Shown here piece by piece: positions 18,354 to 26,946 of a stretch of DNA of 64,000 nt. The stretch's first letter is position 1; the number at the start of each line of letters is the position of its first letter. A program made the translations under genes and the position numbers. The notes under the pieces are model-generated. The model was given only the letters and a program-made list of their open reading frames with translations. It was not told the origin of the DNA and ran no database searches. This DNA is from Saprospiraceae bacterium UBA7687 (GTDB taxonomy: Bacteria > Bacteroidota > Bacteroidia > Chitinophagales > Saprospiraceae). The stretch covers positions 18,569-82,568 of the forward strand of contig DLGT01000108.1 of the NCBI GenBank assembly GCA_002482845.1, in the 5' to 3' direction.

Positions 18354-19499
18354 CTACCCTTCCTTCAATATATTCCTACTGATCACCAATTTCTGAATCT
18401 CTGAAGTACCTTCTCCTATAGTGCACAACTTAGAGTCTCTATAGAACTTCTCTACAGGGAAATCTTTGGTATAACCGTATCCACCGAATATTTGGATGGC
18501 ATCTGTTGCAATTTGTACGCAAATTTCTGATGCATAATATTTGGCCATTGCCGAAATGGTCGTGACTGGTTGGTGGTTGTTTTTAAGGTGAGCAGACTTT
18601 CTGATGAGTAACTCTGCTGCTTGGATTTTGGTCGCCATATCTGCTAGTTTGAAAGAAATAGCTTGGAAATTAGCTATTGGCTGACCGAATTGTTCTCTTT
18701 CTTTAGCGTATTTTACGGATGCTTCGTAGGCGCCTTTTGCTATACCAAGTGACAATGCTGCGATGCTGATACGTCCACCATCTAGGATTTTCATTGATTG
18801 GATAAAACCTTCTCCTACATTGCCTAACACTTGCGATTTATGCACTCGACAATTATCAAAAATCATTTCGGCAGTTTCGGATGCACGCATGCCAAGTTTG
18901 TTTTCCTTCTTACCACCTGAAAAACCTGGCGTACCTCTTTCTACTACAAAAGCTGTAATACCGCGACTGTCTAATAAATCACCTGTACGTGCAAGTACAA
19001 CAGCTACATCACCTGATTTACCATGTGTGATCCAGTTTTTTGAGCCATTGATTACCCAATCATCACCGTCTTGTACAGCAACACATTGCATACGCATCGC
19101 ATCCGAACCAGTATTTGCTTCTGTCAGTCCCCAAGCGCCTATCCATTCTGCGGAAGCTAACTTTGGTAGGTATTTTTGTTTTTGTTCTTCGTTACCGAAT
19201 GCCAAGATATGACCTGTACAAAGGCTATTGTGTGCTGCAAGACTTAGACCCACAGAACCACAAACCTTTGCTATTTCTACTATTACACTCACATATTCTT
19301 GATATCCGAGACCTGACCCACCATATTCTTCTGGAACCAACACGCCCATAAAGCCTAATTGGCCTAATGCACGCATGGTTTCCACTGGAAAAAACTGAGG
19401 TTCATCCCACTCCATCACATGCGGTAATATGTGTTGCTGTGCAAATGTTTTGGCAGATTCTTCTATCATTTGTAAGTTGTCAATAGTATCTGTATGCAT
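18354..19499 (-). CDS. Acyl-CoA dehydrogenase, short-chain type, 381 aa
   Basis: Full-length member of the acyl-CoA dehydrogenase family. It shows the N-terminal helical domain (VPEEYGGSGLGYQEY), the beta domain with WGLTEANTGSDA and WVINGSKNWITHG, and the C-terminal domain with REQFGQPIANFQ and IFGGYGYTKDFPVEKFYRD. The catalytic base is the Glu in CTIGEGTSEIQ near residue 366, the position used by short-chain and butyryl-CoA dehydrogenases. It oxidises acyl-CoA to trans-2-enoyl-CoA with FAD and passes electrons to ETF. It is a single gene here with no beta-oxidation neighbours. Confidence 0.93.
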   Translation of the reverse strand: MHTDTIDNLQMIEESAKTFAQQHILPHVMEWDEPQFFPVETMRALGQLGFMGVLVPEEYGGSGLGYQEYVSVIVEIAKVCGSVGLSLAAHNSLCTGHILAFGNEEQKQKYLPKLASAEWIGAWGLTEANTGSDAMRMQCVAVQDGDDWVINGSKNWITHGKSGDVAVVLARTGDLLDSRGITAFVVERGTPGFSGGKKENKLGMRASETAEMIFDNCRVHKSQVLGNVGEGFIQSMKILDGGRISIAALSLGIAKGAYEASVKYAKEREQFGQPIANFQAISFKLADMATKIQAAELLIRKSAHLKNNHQPVTTISAMAKYYASEICVQIATDAIQIFGGYGYTKDFPVEKFYRDSKLCTIGEGTSEIQKLVISRNILKEG

Positions 19500-19605
19500 A
19501 TTTATTTTAACTTTGTTGCTTCAATAACGAGACATAAAGGTAAATGTTTTGGAAGAGATACCCAAATTTAAAGAAAAATTAAGAGATAGCCATATTAATT
19601 ACAAA

Positions 19606-20970
19606 ATGAAAATATTCACATCTTTCAGTAAATGGTTAGGAATCTTCATGATACTGATAATATCCTACAGAAATGCTTATACACAAGAAACGCCTAAAAT
19701 TGATTGGCATAAAGATCTGGACTACCTGAAAAATGAGTTACCTATTTTGCATAGTAATTTATTCTTTCAATACCCACAAGCAACATACGAAAGTGATATC
19801 GAAAGTCTCAAAAAACAAATTGGCGTCATCAGCGATGAAACTATGTTTATAAAGATTCAGCAATTACTAGTAAAATTGGGTGATTCACATACTAGATCAA
19901 ACTTCTTGCATAAACTTCCAAGGATGTATTTGCCGATCGTACTTGAAACCTTTGATGAGGGCATTTTTATCGTTGGTACTATAGATATTGATGAAAATGT
20001 GATGGGAAACAAACTGATTAGTATCAATGGACATCCTTTAAAATCCATCATAGATAGTGTAAAAACACTTTATGTCGCTGAAAATGACTCTTGGCACAAA
20101 AGAAATATTACCAATTATCTGATCAATTATGATGTTCTCAAGTATTTTGGTTTTGTTGATAAAGAAAAAGTGAAACTCCAAATGGAAAATTATTACGGCA
20201 TCCCTGATGAAAAAACGGTGAAAGCCATACATGTGGAAGATATTGATAATGATGAAGTAGAATATATCAAATTCAGTGGTAGAAAAAACAAAAGACCGAG
20301 AACACGAGCAATTTTTGGCCATAAGTACCTGCCAAAAGATAGTCTTTACTTTGTTACGTATAATAGATGTACAGGTAGAGAAAACGAACAAATGTTGGCT
20401 ATCCAAGATTCACTAAATATTGATATGAATGAATATTGTACTAATCAGCCCAAAACAGACAAAAAATCAAAAGAAAAAACTGAGGTTAAACCACTACCAT
20501 ACTTCCGTCATTTCAGAGATTCAGTATTTCAAGTCATTAATAATCAACCAATTAAAAAATTAGTTTTTGACCTTAGCCGAAATGGTGGTGGCACAACTGC
20601 ACAAGGCACAGCTATGATAGAAAAGCTAGCACAAATGATCGATACCAACAAAACTAAGGTATATGTCATCGTAGGTAGAAGGACGTTTTCAGCAGCGATT
20701 ATTCACACCATGCAACTAAAAAGATTACTCAATGCTACCATACTAGGTGAACCGACGGGTGGAAAACCAAGTTTCTATGGTGGTGTTGATTTCAGATATT
20801 TACCAAGTTCCTGTTTACGCATTGGATTTTCTGGAAGCCATCGAAAAACAACATTAGATGAAGCTACTGCGAATGCAAATACGATTATGCCCGATGTGCT
20901 ATTTCCAGTCACACTTGCGAGTGTTACATCAGGGACAGATGCTATTTATGATTGGATATTGAAGCAGTAG
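19606..20970 (+). CDS. Secreted S41 family peptidase-like protein, 454 aa
   Basis: A signal peptide (MKIFTSFSKWLGIFMILIISYRNAYTQ) is followed by a PDZ-like region (VMGNKLISINGHPLKSIID) and an S41/C-terminal-processing-protease core. The core is VFDLSRNGGGTTAQG, VYVIVGRRTFSAAI (nucleophile Ser expected in FSAA) and LGEPTGGKPSFYGG. The frame is open 19 codons further upstream through a TTG, but ATG 19606 gives the signal peptide. S41 homologues in Bacteroidota are periplasmic or secreted; the substrate is unknown. The catalytic Lys usual in CtpA is not evident, as in many tricorn-like S41 members. Confidence 0.82.
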   Translation: MKIFTSFSKWLGIFMILIISYRNAYTQETPKIDWHKDLDYLKNELPILHSNLFFQYPQATYESDIESLKKQIGVISDETMFIKIQQLLVKLGDSHTRSNFLHKLPRMYLPIVLETFDEGIFIVGTIDIDENVMGNKLISINGHPLKSIIDSVKTLYVAENDSWHKRNITNYLINYDVLKYFGFVDKEKVKLQMENYYGIPDEKTVKAIHVEDIDNDEVEYIKFSGRKNKRPRTRAIFGHKYLPKDSLYFVTYNRCTGRENEQMLAIQDSLNIDMNEYCTNQPKTDKKSKEKTEVKPLPYFRHFRDSVFQVINNQPIKKLVFDLSRNGGGTTAQGTAMIEKLAQMIDTNKTKVYVIVGRRTFSAAIIHTMQLKRLLNATILGEPTGGKPSFYGGVDFRYLPSSCLRIGFSGSHRKTTLDEATANANTIMPDVLFPVTLASVTSGTDAIYDWILKQ

Positions 20971-21116
20971 TTTATTTGAATTAAGAAGTTTAGATTATTC
21001 TTTAAAGTATCATTAATTTTGATTTTACACCACTTCACTTTGACACACTTGAAGTAATAGTGCTATAGAATCTTTATGTGCCGAAACATTAAAATAGAGC
21101 TACTTGTTTTAAAAAT

Positions 21117-22697
21117 ATGAATTGGTCAGAAATCAAGATTTGGTATATTTTAGCAGGATTAGGATTGTTCCTATTTGGTATCACATTGCTAGAAGATGCT
21201 ATCAAAAATCTTGCTGGCCGATCATTCAAAAATTTCCTCCAAAAACATACCGGAAACCCAATCAAAGCTGTAATAGCTGGTGCATTGACAACTGGTGTCA
21301 TGCAGAGTAGCTCGATGGTAATACTCTTAGTGATGTCATTTACTGGTGCCGGTATTATTGGATTGAAAAATGGTATTGGGATGATCCTTGGTGCCAATCT
21401 TGGTACTACGATCACAGGTTGGATAGTAGCACTCTTAGGATTTAAAATCAATCTCGAAGACTTTTTTCTACCTGTGATTGCTATCGGATCGCTAAGCATG
21501 ATATTTTTTAATTCAGCTAAAATCCTTCAAATAGGAAGACTTTTATTGGGATTTGGCCTTATGTTTATGGGATTGGAATACATGAAACAAGGTTTTATAA
21601 ATTTTGCGCAACATGTAGATTTAAGCTTACTCACAGGAAAGCCGATGTTGTTATTTCTATTGTTTGGATTTTTACTGGCAGCTGCCATAAGATCTAGTTC
21701 TGCTGCTATTATGATCATATTGTCATCACTTGCGGCAGGTACAGTGGATCTCACACAGGCAGGATACTTAGTGATTGGTGCAGATCTGGGTACTTCCGTA
21801 ACTGGTATCTTAGGTACTATCAATGCCAATGCCATTCGTAAAAAAACAGGTTGGTCACAATTCTATATAAATGTAATAACTGCTGTACTTACTGTCATCC
21901 TTTTCAAACCTATTTTCTTTTTAATCAGTAAAGCTGGTATCTATGATCCCATCATAGCAGTAGTAACATTCCATAGTAGTTTTAATCTTTTAGGCATCAT
22001 CTTCATCCTTCCTTTTATAAACAAATTTAGCGAATTAATAGACAAATATATCACCACTGAACGCAAAACAATTTCGAAATATCTACCTTACACAAATACA
22101 AAAGAAGTGATATCTGCTATAGATGCGCTGAAAGATGAAACTTTTTCATTTTTACAATTGGCTATTCAAGATAGGCATTCCTATTTTGTAAGTGACAAAA
22201 ACATAAATGACCATCAAGACTATTTCGCACTAAAAGCTTATGAAAATGAAATATTTGACCATAGTCTAAAAATATACGAAAATAGACTATCAGCTACGGA
22301 AGTGACAGAAATCCAAGATCTTTTTTCAGCTATAAGGTCAGCCACATTGGCGGTCAAGGACATGAAAGACATCTACCACAACATGGAAGAGTGCAAGAAT
22401 AGCAGTCATGACCATATTTATAGTTTGCACAAAAGCATTGTAGAAAATGAACAGTTATTCAAAAGAAAAATTTCAACACTATTGGGTGTCCATGGTGATG
22501 ACGAAATGACCAAAGATCTACAGGCGGATATTGAAAATAATTACAACAAGATGAAGACGACATTATTTGACATTTATAAATCAAAACAAAATTTCGATTT
22601 GGCATCAATGCTAAACATGGTGAGAGAAATAAGAGATTCTGAAAATCTGATAGTCAAAGCGTATGAGTCTTTCCTAAAGGCTAATCGTGTGGGGTAA
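21117..22697 (+). CDS. Na/Pi cotransporter family protein with PhoU-like C-terminus, 526 aa
   Basis: Two Na/Pi-cotransporter repeats are visible, each with its signature: GVMQSSSMVILLVMSF in the first and AAIRSSSAAIMIILSS in the second, plus GANLGTTITGW and GADLGTSVTGI. About nine hydrophobic segments occupy residues 10-310. The rest (about 340-526) is helical and charged and resembles a PhoU-like domain. By family knowledge it moves sodium with phosphate across the inner membrane. It is a single gene with no pho regulator nearby. Confidence 0.9.
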   Translation: MNWSEIKIWYILAGLGLFLFGITLLEDAIKNLAGRSFKNFLQKHTGNPIKAVIAGALTTGVMQSSSMVILLVMSFTGAGIIGLKNGIGMILGANLGTTITGWIVALLGFKINLEDFFLPVIAIGSLSMIFFNSAKILQIGRLLLGFGLMFMGLEYMKQGFINFAQHVDLSLLTGKPMLLFLLFGFLLAAAIRSSSAAIMIILSSLAAGTVDLTQAGYLVIGADLGTSVTGILGTINANAIRKKTGWSQFYINVITAVLTVILFKPIFFLISKAGIYDPIIAVVTFHSSFNLLGIIFILPFINKFSELIDKYITTERKTISKYLPYTNTKEVISAIDALKDETFSFLQLAIQDRHSYFVSDKNINDHQDYFALKAYENEIFDHSLKIYENRLSATEVTEIQDLFSAIRSATLAVKDMKDIYHNMEECKNSSHDHIYSLHKSIVENEQLFKRKISTLLGVHGDDEMTKDLQADIENNYNKMKTTLFDIYKSKQNFDLASMLNMVREIRDSENLIVKAYESFLKANRVG

Positions 22698-22899
22698 ATT
22701 CAATGAGTTGAGTCAAATTCGATAAATTTTTGGAATATTATTGAAAATAAATGTTACTTTTACTTAAGTGAAAATCAGATATTTACATTTATTTTTTAGA
22801 GTAAAAAACGGTTGATTTTCATGTTTTCTATTTTTACGAAGTGTACTCATAAATTTAAATTCTTTTTTCTATATAGAAAATGAAATGATTTAATAACCA

Positions 22900-23057
22900 G
22901 TGCTCTGACTAGATAAAGAACTTAATAAATGTTGTTCTTTTTCCGAATATCTGCGTTAAAAATACTCGCTGTAGCTACTGCTACGTCTACGTTTTTTGCC
23001 TTGATCTTCAAAAAAATAACGGCCATTATAATTTAACTTTTTATCTTGACAGAGCCC
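22900..23057. mobile_element. 158-bp MITE, copy 2 (diverged)
   Basis: The left end GTGCTCTGACTAGATAAAG is identical to copy 1 (15364-15522); the right end has drifted to TTATCTTGACAGAGCCC, so its terminal repeats are imperfect. The two copies agree at roughly four of five positions by eye and share the central hairpin (GTAGC-TACT-GCTAC here). No transposase and no clear target duplication are seen. Confidence 0.82.
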
Positions 23058-23270
23058 TAGTGAAAAGAATATTTAAATCAATGATATTTTCGTCGCCAAA
23101 AGTAACTAAAAAATTAACCCTTCAAAATGTTCATATTTATTACAATTTTGAAAATATAAGAACGAAGAAATTTCAAGTATTGGAAATATATTCGTGTTCA
23201 TTTGCTAACTTTTATTCAAGTATTCAATTAGTCATTTGATACATTTGGCATAATTCCCCAAAAGAACATG

Positions 23271-23278
23271 TACTTTTG
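23271..23278 (+). promoter_or_regulatory. -7 promoter element TACTTTTG
   Basis: A perfect TAnnTTTG lies 21 bp before ATG 23300. The nearest upstream TTTG (23244-23247) is 23 nt away, slightly long. Its position argues against the in-frame TTG at 23276 as the start. Confidence 0.55.
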
Positions 23279-23299
23279 TGGCTAAAATTGCCCAAAGGC

Positions 23300-24862
23300 A
23301 TGGTCAGACAAGTAGAAATTAAGGTTTTTCCGGACAAAGTCCACGATGATACATACATTCACTCGCTCATTCATCAGCAAATGAAAAGTGACGTGCCACT
23401 TATTCAAGACATCGTGCTCGTAAAAAAATCTATCGATGCTCGAGGTCGTAGGCCGATTTATATCTTAAGATACGATTTGTATATTGATGAAAAATTTCAA
23501 AAAACTGAAGAAGTAATCTCTAGATTTCGGGATGTTGCTCATCAGCCGACTGTCATCATAGTTGGTGCAGGACCTGCGGGTTATTTTGCAGCACTCGAAT
23601 GTCTAGAGTCAGGACTAAAACCCATAGTGATAGATCGTGGCAAAGACGTGAGAGAACGAAGACGAGACTTAAAATCTATTCAACAAGATGGCGTCGTCAA
23701 TCCTGATTCTAATTACTGTTTTGGCGAAGGTGGAGCTGGCACTTACAGCGATGGTAAGTTATATACTAGATCTGTAAAACGCGGTAAAATTGAAAAAGTC
23801 TTGCAATTATTGGTGGAGCATGGTGCTACTTCTGATATCTTAGTAGATGCTCATCCACATATTGGTAGCAACAAATTGCCAGTCATCATTGCTGCCATTA
23901 GAGCAACTATCGAACAATTTGGTGGAGAAGTACATTTTAATCAAAAAGTTACAGATTTTGTCATCCAAGATGGTCATATATTAGGCGTAAAATGCGGTGA
24001 TACTAGTTTTGATGGTAAAGCTGTCATACTAGCGACTGGTCACTCAGCGCGAGATATCTATAAACTGCTTGCTGATAAAAACATCAAAATAGAAGCCAAA
24101 CCATTTGCACTTGGCCTTAGGATCGAACATCCACAATCTTATATCGATCAGACACAATATCATCAAGATGAACGAGAAGAAAATCTGCCAGCAAGTAGTT
24201 ACAGTGTAGTCACTCAAGTAGCTGGCAAAGGTGTATTTTCATTTTGTATGTGTCCAGGTGGACTCATTGTACCAGCGGCAACCACGCCAGGCGAGATTGT
24301 TGTAAATGGGATGTCACTAAGCAGGAGAGATAGTCCATTTGCCAATTCAGGATTTGTGACTTCTATCGAACTCGATGAATTAGAAAAAAATGGATATACG
24401 GGCATTTTTGCGGCAATGAATTTCCAAGCTGATGTTGAAAAAGCTATGTTTGCAGCTGGTGACGGTAGTCAAAAAGCGCCTGCACAACGTGTTGATGATT
24501 TTGTGAACGGTATTGTATCCTTAGAGTTAAATGAAACATCATATATTCCTGGTTTAATTTCTGCACCTTTACATAAGATATTACCAACTTTCGTCTATAA
24601 AAGATTACGTCAAGGATTAATCGACATAGACAAAAAAATGCGAGGATACAAAACCAATAAAGCCAATATCATCGGTGTAGAAAGTCGTACGTCTGCCCCA
24701 ATCAGAATACCTAGAGATACAGAGACATTATGTCATCCGGAGATTGGTGGTCTATTTCCATGTGGTGAAGGTGCAGGATATGCAGGAGGTATCATCTCCG
24801 CAGCAATGGACGGTCAAAATGTGGTCAAAGCGATCAAAAAATGGATGGATATCAAAAAATGA
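23300..24862 (+). CDS. FAD-dependent dehydrogenase of the COG2509 type, 520 aa
   Basis: After a ~75-residue N-terminal domain, a Rossmann motif VIIVGAGPAGYFAALE and VIDRGKDVRERR bind FAD. NYCFGEGGAGTYSDGKLYTR and the C-terminal GLFPCGEGAGYAGGIISAAMDG are diagnostic for this uncharacterised dehydrogenase family. An upstream in-frame TTG at 23276 lies inside the promoter element, so ATG 23300 is used. The reaction is not known for the family; a flavin-dependent reductase or dehydrogenase is expected in the cytoplasm. Confidence 0.88.
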   Translation: MVRQVEIKVFPDKVHDDTYIHSLIHQQMKSDVPLIQDIVLVKKSIDARGRRPIYILRYDLYIDEKFQKTEEVISRFRDVAHQPTVIIVGAGPAGYFAALECLESGLKPIVIDRGKDVRERRRDLKSIQQDGVVNPDSNYCFGEGGAGTYSDGKLYTRSVKRGKIEKVLQLLVEHGATSDILVDAHPHIGSNKLPVIIAAIRATIEQFGGEVHFNQKVTDFVIQDGHILGVKCGDTSFDGKAVILATGHSARDIYKLLADKNIKIEAKPFALGLRIEHPQSYIDQTQYHQDEREENLPASSYSVVTQVAGKGVFSFCMCPGGLIVPAATTPGEIVVNGMSLSRRDSPFANSGFVTSIELDELEKNGYTGIFAAMNFQADVEKAMFAAGDGSQKAPAQRVDDFVNGIVSLELNETSYIPGLISAPLHKILPTFVYKRLRQGLIDIDKKMRGYKTNKANIIGVESRTSAPIRIPRDTETLCHPEIGGLFPCGEGAGYAGGIISAAMDGQNVVKAIKKWMDIKK

Positions 24863-24886
24863 TCGTATAATATCGACTAAAAATTA

Positions 24887-24894
24887 TACTTTTG
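24887..24894 (+). promoter_or_regulatory. -7 promoter element TACTTTTG, leaderless start
   Basis: The consensus -7 ends 4 bp before ATG 24899, so transcription would begin at or next to the start codon. No clear -33 element is present. Confidence 0.5.
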
Positions 24895-24898
24895 CAGT

Positions 24899-25315
24899 AT
24901 GAAGGATATCGCAGATTTATTAGGTAGGATATTTATTGCCTTTTTATTTATATACGAAGCACTAGATGCCTTGGTATTCTTTGACAAAACCAAGGCAACA
25001 ATGTCGGCATATGGACTGACATGGAATCAGGACTTTCTTTTGGGAACCATTATTTTTATTTTGTTGTTTGGAGCAATCCTCGTTTTAATTGGGTATTACG
25101 CTAGTTTTGGAGCCATTTTACTTACATTATATTGGTTGCCTTTTACATTAATAGTTTATTCATTTTGGGACGACCCACAAGAATATCAAAGACTGCACGC
25201 TTTATATTTTATGCGTAATCTGGCCATGATCGGTGGATTGTTATTATTAATGGCTAATGGCGCTGGAAAATATAGCATAAAGAGGTTAATATATATTATG
25301 AAACTGCCACAATAA
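24899..25315 (+). CDS. DoxX family membrane protein, 138 aa
   Basis: Four hydrophobic segments and the opening LLGRIFIAFLFIYEALDAL match the DoxX/DUF4870-like small membrane protein group, with the conserved basic residue and the HALYFMRNLAMIGGLLLL ending. The family is poorly understood; some members work with sulfur or quinone redox proteins. The FAD oxidoreductase 36 bp upstream is a possible partner, although a separate -7 element lies between them. Confidence 0.75.
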   Translation: MKDIADLLGRIFIAFLFIYEALDALVFFDKTKATMSAYGLTWNQDFLLGTIIFILLFGAILVLIGYYASFGAILLTLYWLPFTLIVYSFWDDPQEYQRLHALYFMRNLAMIGGLLLLMANGAGKYSIKRLIYIMKLPQ

Positions 25316-25348
25316 CTCGATTTATTTGACTTAATATAAAACCAAATC

Positions 25349-26821
25349 ATGAATTTCAAATTATTTACACCTTTACTTTTTTTATTTTTTACAGTCTCAT
25401 CACAAGCGCAACAAACTTGTGAATATCAAGAAGGTTCATTCGAAAACTGGACTGAATTTGTGGACTCTTCTTTTGTTGAATACGGATTCGATCCTTTATT
25501 TATTACGTTTCCAAATTTTCATGCATCAGCTTTTAGAGTATTTGTCATAGCTTTTTCTGGATTTACTTTTCCTGAAGGAAGTCAAGAGCACTATGATTTT
25601 GTGTCTTCAGGCTATGGAATTACTAAAAGTAACGACAGCTATGATGGGGATTTTTCTGCCAAAGTGAGCGGTGATGCCATGATACCTTACGCTGATTTAT
25701 ATTCTGTCCATCCTTGTAATGAAGATACCGATAAATTGACTTTTTATCTCAAACATATTGGGAATAGCCCTGACACATTGGATTTATATTTTTTTAGAGA
25801 TACATCCGTAACATCATTCCCAGCTAATGAGTCCCAACTTTTAGATTATCCATCATACATAGAACATCGGATAATCAAAAGTGGTACCGATACTTCATTT
25901 ATAAAAATAGAAATTCCTTTTACTAAAAATTTTGAATCCGCTCTTGCAGACACTATATTTGGTAATTTTATTGTATCTGGTAATCATCAGTTTTTTATAA
26001 ATGGTGGCCAGAGTTATTTCCTCATTGACAATGTAAAATTTGAGAAAAATGGCATTGATAATGATGGAGACGGTTTTAATGCTGATGTAGATTGTGATGA
26101 TAATAATGCAGCTGTAAATGCTGATGCTGTAGAAATACCAAATAACAACATTGATGAAAACTGCGATGGCATTATCTTAATAATTGATGAAGATGGTGAC
26201 GGTTTTAATTCTGATGTAGACTGTAACGACAATAATTCAGCTATAAATTCTAGTGCAGTCGAAATTCCAAATAACAATATTGATGAGAACTGCGATGGCA
26301 TCGTTTTAATAATTGATGTGGATGGTGACGGTTTTAATTCTGATGTAGACTGTAACGACAATAATGGAGCAATAAATCCTAATGCTATTGAAATTGCAAA
26401 CAATAATGTGGATGAGAATTGTGATGGCGTTATTTTAATAATTGATGAAGATGGCGACGGTTTTAACTCTGATGTAGATTGTGATGACAATAACTCAGAG
26501 ATCAATCCTAATGGTATTGAAATTCCAAATAATGGTATTGACGAAGATTGTAACGGAGCCGATTTAATAAGTAGTACAAGCAATTTAAACAACTTGTCAT
26601 TCTCTATACATCCAAACCCTACCAATCAATTTATCAACATAATAACTGGTGAAAACTTGGATAATATTCAAATTATCAACCAAGTTGGACAAACGTTATT
26701 AATGATTGATGGTAAAAATAAAGAAAATTTGGATTTAGAATATTTACAATCTGGTATTTATTTTATAAAGATTACAGCAAAGAACAATATTAGTGCGCAT
26801 AAAATATTTATAAAAAAATAA
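25349..26821 (+). CDS. Secreted protein with four MopE-type metal-binding repeats and T9SS sorting domain, 490 aa
   Basis: A signal peptide (MNFKLFTPLLFLFFTVSSQAQ) precedes a ~200-residue beta-rich domain. Then four tandem 43-residue units follow, each with DGDGFNSDVDC, a central DNN and ENCDG, the pattern of the MopE copper/calcium-binding motif. The C-terminus is a type A T9SS sorting domain (FSIHPNPTNQFINI through KIFIKK). The Asp-rich loops suggest calcium binding at the cell surface. A good terminator follows at 26845-26870. Confidence 0.88.
   Translation: MNFKLFTPLLFLFFTVSSQAQQTCEYQEGSFENWTEFVDSSFVEYGFDPLFITFPNFHASAFRVFVIAFSGFTFPEGSQEHYDFVSSGYGITKSNDSYDGDFSAKVSGDAMIPYADLYSVHPCNEDTDKLTFYLKHIGNSPDTLDLYFFRDTSVTSFPANESQLLDYPSYIEHRIIKSGTDTSFIKIEIPFTKNFESALADTIFGNFIVSGNHQFFINGGQSYFLIDNVKFEKNGIDNDGDGFNADVDCDDNNAAVNADAVEIPNNNIDENCDGIILIIDEDGDGFNSDVDCNDNNSAINSSAVEIPNNNIDENCDGIVLIIDVDGDGFNSDVDCNDNNGAINPNAIEIANNNVDENCDGVILIIDEDGDGFNSDVDCDDNNSEINPNGIEIPNNGIDEDCNGADLISSTSNLNNLSFSIHPNPTNQFINIITGENLDNIQIINQVGQTLLMIDGKNKENLDLEYLQSGIYFIKITAKNNISAHKIFIKK
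26054..26569 (+). repeat. Four tandem 129-bp repeats encoding MopE-type units
   Basis: Units begin at 26054, 26183, 26312 and 26441, exactly 129 bp apart. Units 2 and 3 are nearly identical in DNA, which suggests recent duplication or conversion. No unit is broken. Confidence 0.9.
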
Positions 26822-26844
26822 AGGCAATTAATAAAGTATAAAAA

Positions 26845-26870
26845 AAGGGTTGAACAAAAGTTCAGCCCTT
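26845..26870 (+). terminator. Intrinsic terminator after the MopE-repeat gene
   Basis: AAGGGTTGAAC pairs with GTTCAGCCCTT (one G-U) around AAAA and is followed by TTTTATTT. A-runs on the other side would let it act on the minus strand too. Confidence 0.85.
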
Positions 26871-26915
26871 TTTTATTTAAATGATGGGCATCCTATAAAC
26901 TTATTTTACTATTCT

Positions 26916-26923
26916 TATCTTTG
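26916..26923 (+). promoter_or_regulatory. -7 promoter element TATCTTTG for the first GH3 gene
   Basis: Perfect TAnnTTTG 23 bp before ATG 26947; no clear -33 TTTG. Confidence 0.5.
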
Positions 26924-26946
26924 CGTTTCAATCGTAGTATCCCGAC

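Larger units (their letters stand above)
22698..23299. other. Intergenic region holding a MITE and the promoter of the FAD oxidoreductase
   Basis: Apart from MITE copy 2 and a -7 element (both listed separately), the sequence is AT-rich without coding frames. Confidence 0.6.

Noticed and set aside
26014..26625. 203-codon minus-strand ORF opposite the MopE repeats
   Set aside because: Its length comes from the repeated sense codons; its repeats simply mirror the sense repeats.
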